NCBI GenBank assembly: GCA_002298885.1
Contig: DBMK01000076.1
Coordinates: forward strand, 1-29,781
DNA from: Anaerolineaceae bacterium UBA700
GTDB taxonomy: Bacteria; Chloroflexota; Anaerolineae; Anaerolineales; Anaerolineaceae
Direction: 5' to 3'
Length of the DNA: 29,781 nucleotides
Shown: one piece after another, positions 29,739-29,781 of the stretch
Position numbering within the stretch: position 1 is the first letter of the stretch
How the letters are laid out: the number at the start of each line of letters is the position of its first letter
Position numbers and translations under genes: made by a program
Notes under the pieces: model-generated
Databases searched by the model: none
What the model was told of the DNA's origin: nothing
Seen by the model: only the letters and a program-made list of their open reading frames with translations

Positions 29739-29781
29739 CCTCACCCACCCCCTGCCCGCCGCCCTCAAGGGCGGGGGATTT
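29739..29781. repeat. partial CCTCACCC-type repeat at the right edge
   Basis: Begins CCTCACCCACCCCCTGCCCG and continues with GCCCTCAAGGGCGGGGG, the left half of the same class of palindromic repeat as 595-752. The window ends inside it. Confidence 0.65.

Overview
The window looks like chromosomal DNA of an uncultured Chloroflexota bacterium, probably Anaerolineae-like. This is inferred from gene content, not from a marker gene: two very large MalT-type LuxR regulators, DUF4389, toast-rack proteins, several zinc-independent MDR oxidoreductases, HigBA modules, and many short palindromic intergenic repeats. Most of it is GC-rich. About 5.56-7.68 kb is clearly AT-rich and looks acquired. I saw no rRNA, tRNA, CRISPR array or transposase gene.

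Layout. (1) 0-4.6 kb: a small conserved protein, an ECF sigma factor fused to a SnoaL-like domain, two proteins of the squalene-cyclase/prenyltransferase barrel type separated by the wreck of an antitoxin gene, and DNA-3-methyladenine glycosylase I (tag). (2) 4.6-7.8 kb: an accessory island with a RelE/HigB-type toxin and HTH antitoxin under a palindromic promoter, a hypothetical gene whose 3' end is replaced by a repeat, and a DUF4041/T5orf172 (GIY-YIG-like) coiled-coil protein. Four copies of one repeat family punctuate it. (3) 7.8-8.2 kb: a junction of two gene fragments, the first 80 codons of a duplicated oxidoreductase abutting a frameshifted DUF4386 fragment on the other strand. (4) 8.3-14.4 kb, minus strand (block A): MalT-type regulator, small WFxGL-type protein, DUF4389 membrane protein, MDR oxidoreductase, SDR. 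(5) 14.6-26.2 kb, plus strand (block B): two MDR oxidoreductases, a second MalT-type regulator, two tandem toast-rack proteins, a second small WFxGL-type protein, a TIGR01777 oxidoreductase, a membrane-anchored alpha/beta hydrolase, a beta-lactamase-fold serine hydrolase and an NmrA-like protein. (6) 26.3-29.8 kb, minus strand: a glycine-rich membrane protein, a HigB/HigA pair, two alpha/beta hydrolases, a 30-codon ORF ahead of them, and a terminator belonging to a gene beyond the right edge.

Blocks A and B carry the same core kit (MDR dehydrogenase, MalT-type STAND regulator, small WFxGL protein) in opposite orientations. The simplest reading is two paralogous, locally regulated redox/stress modules. 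That is the best candidate here for an undescribed functional unit. The second strong theme is repeats entering proteins: one supplies the C-terminus and stop of a hydrolase, another the last residues of the 5534-5965 protein, and a third is inserted in frame into a MalT-type regulator.
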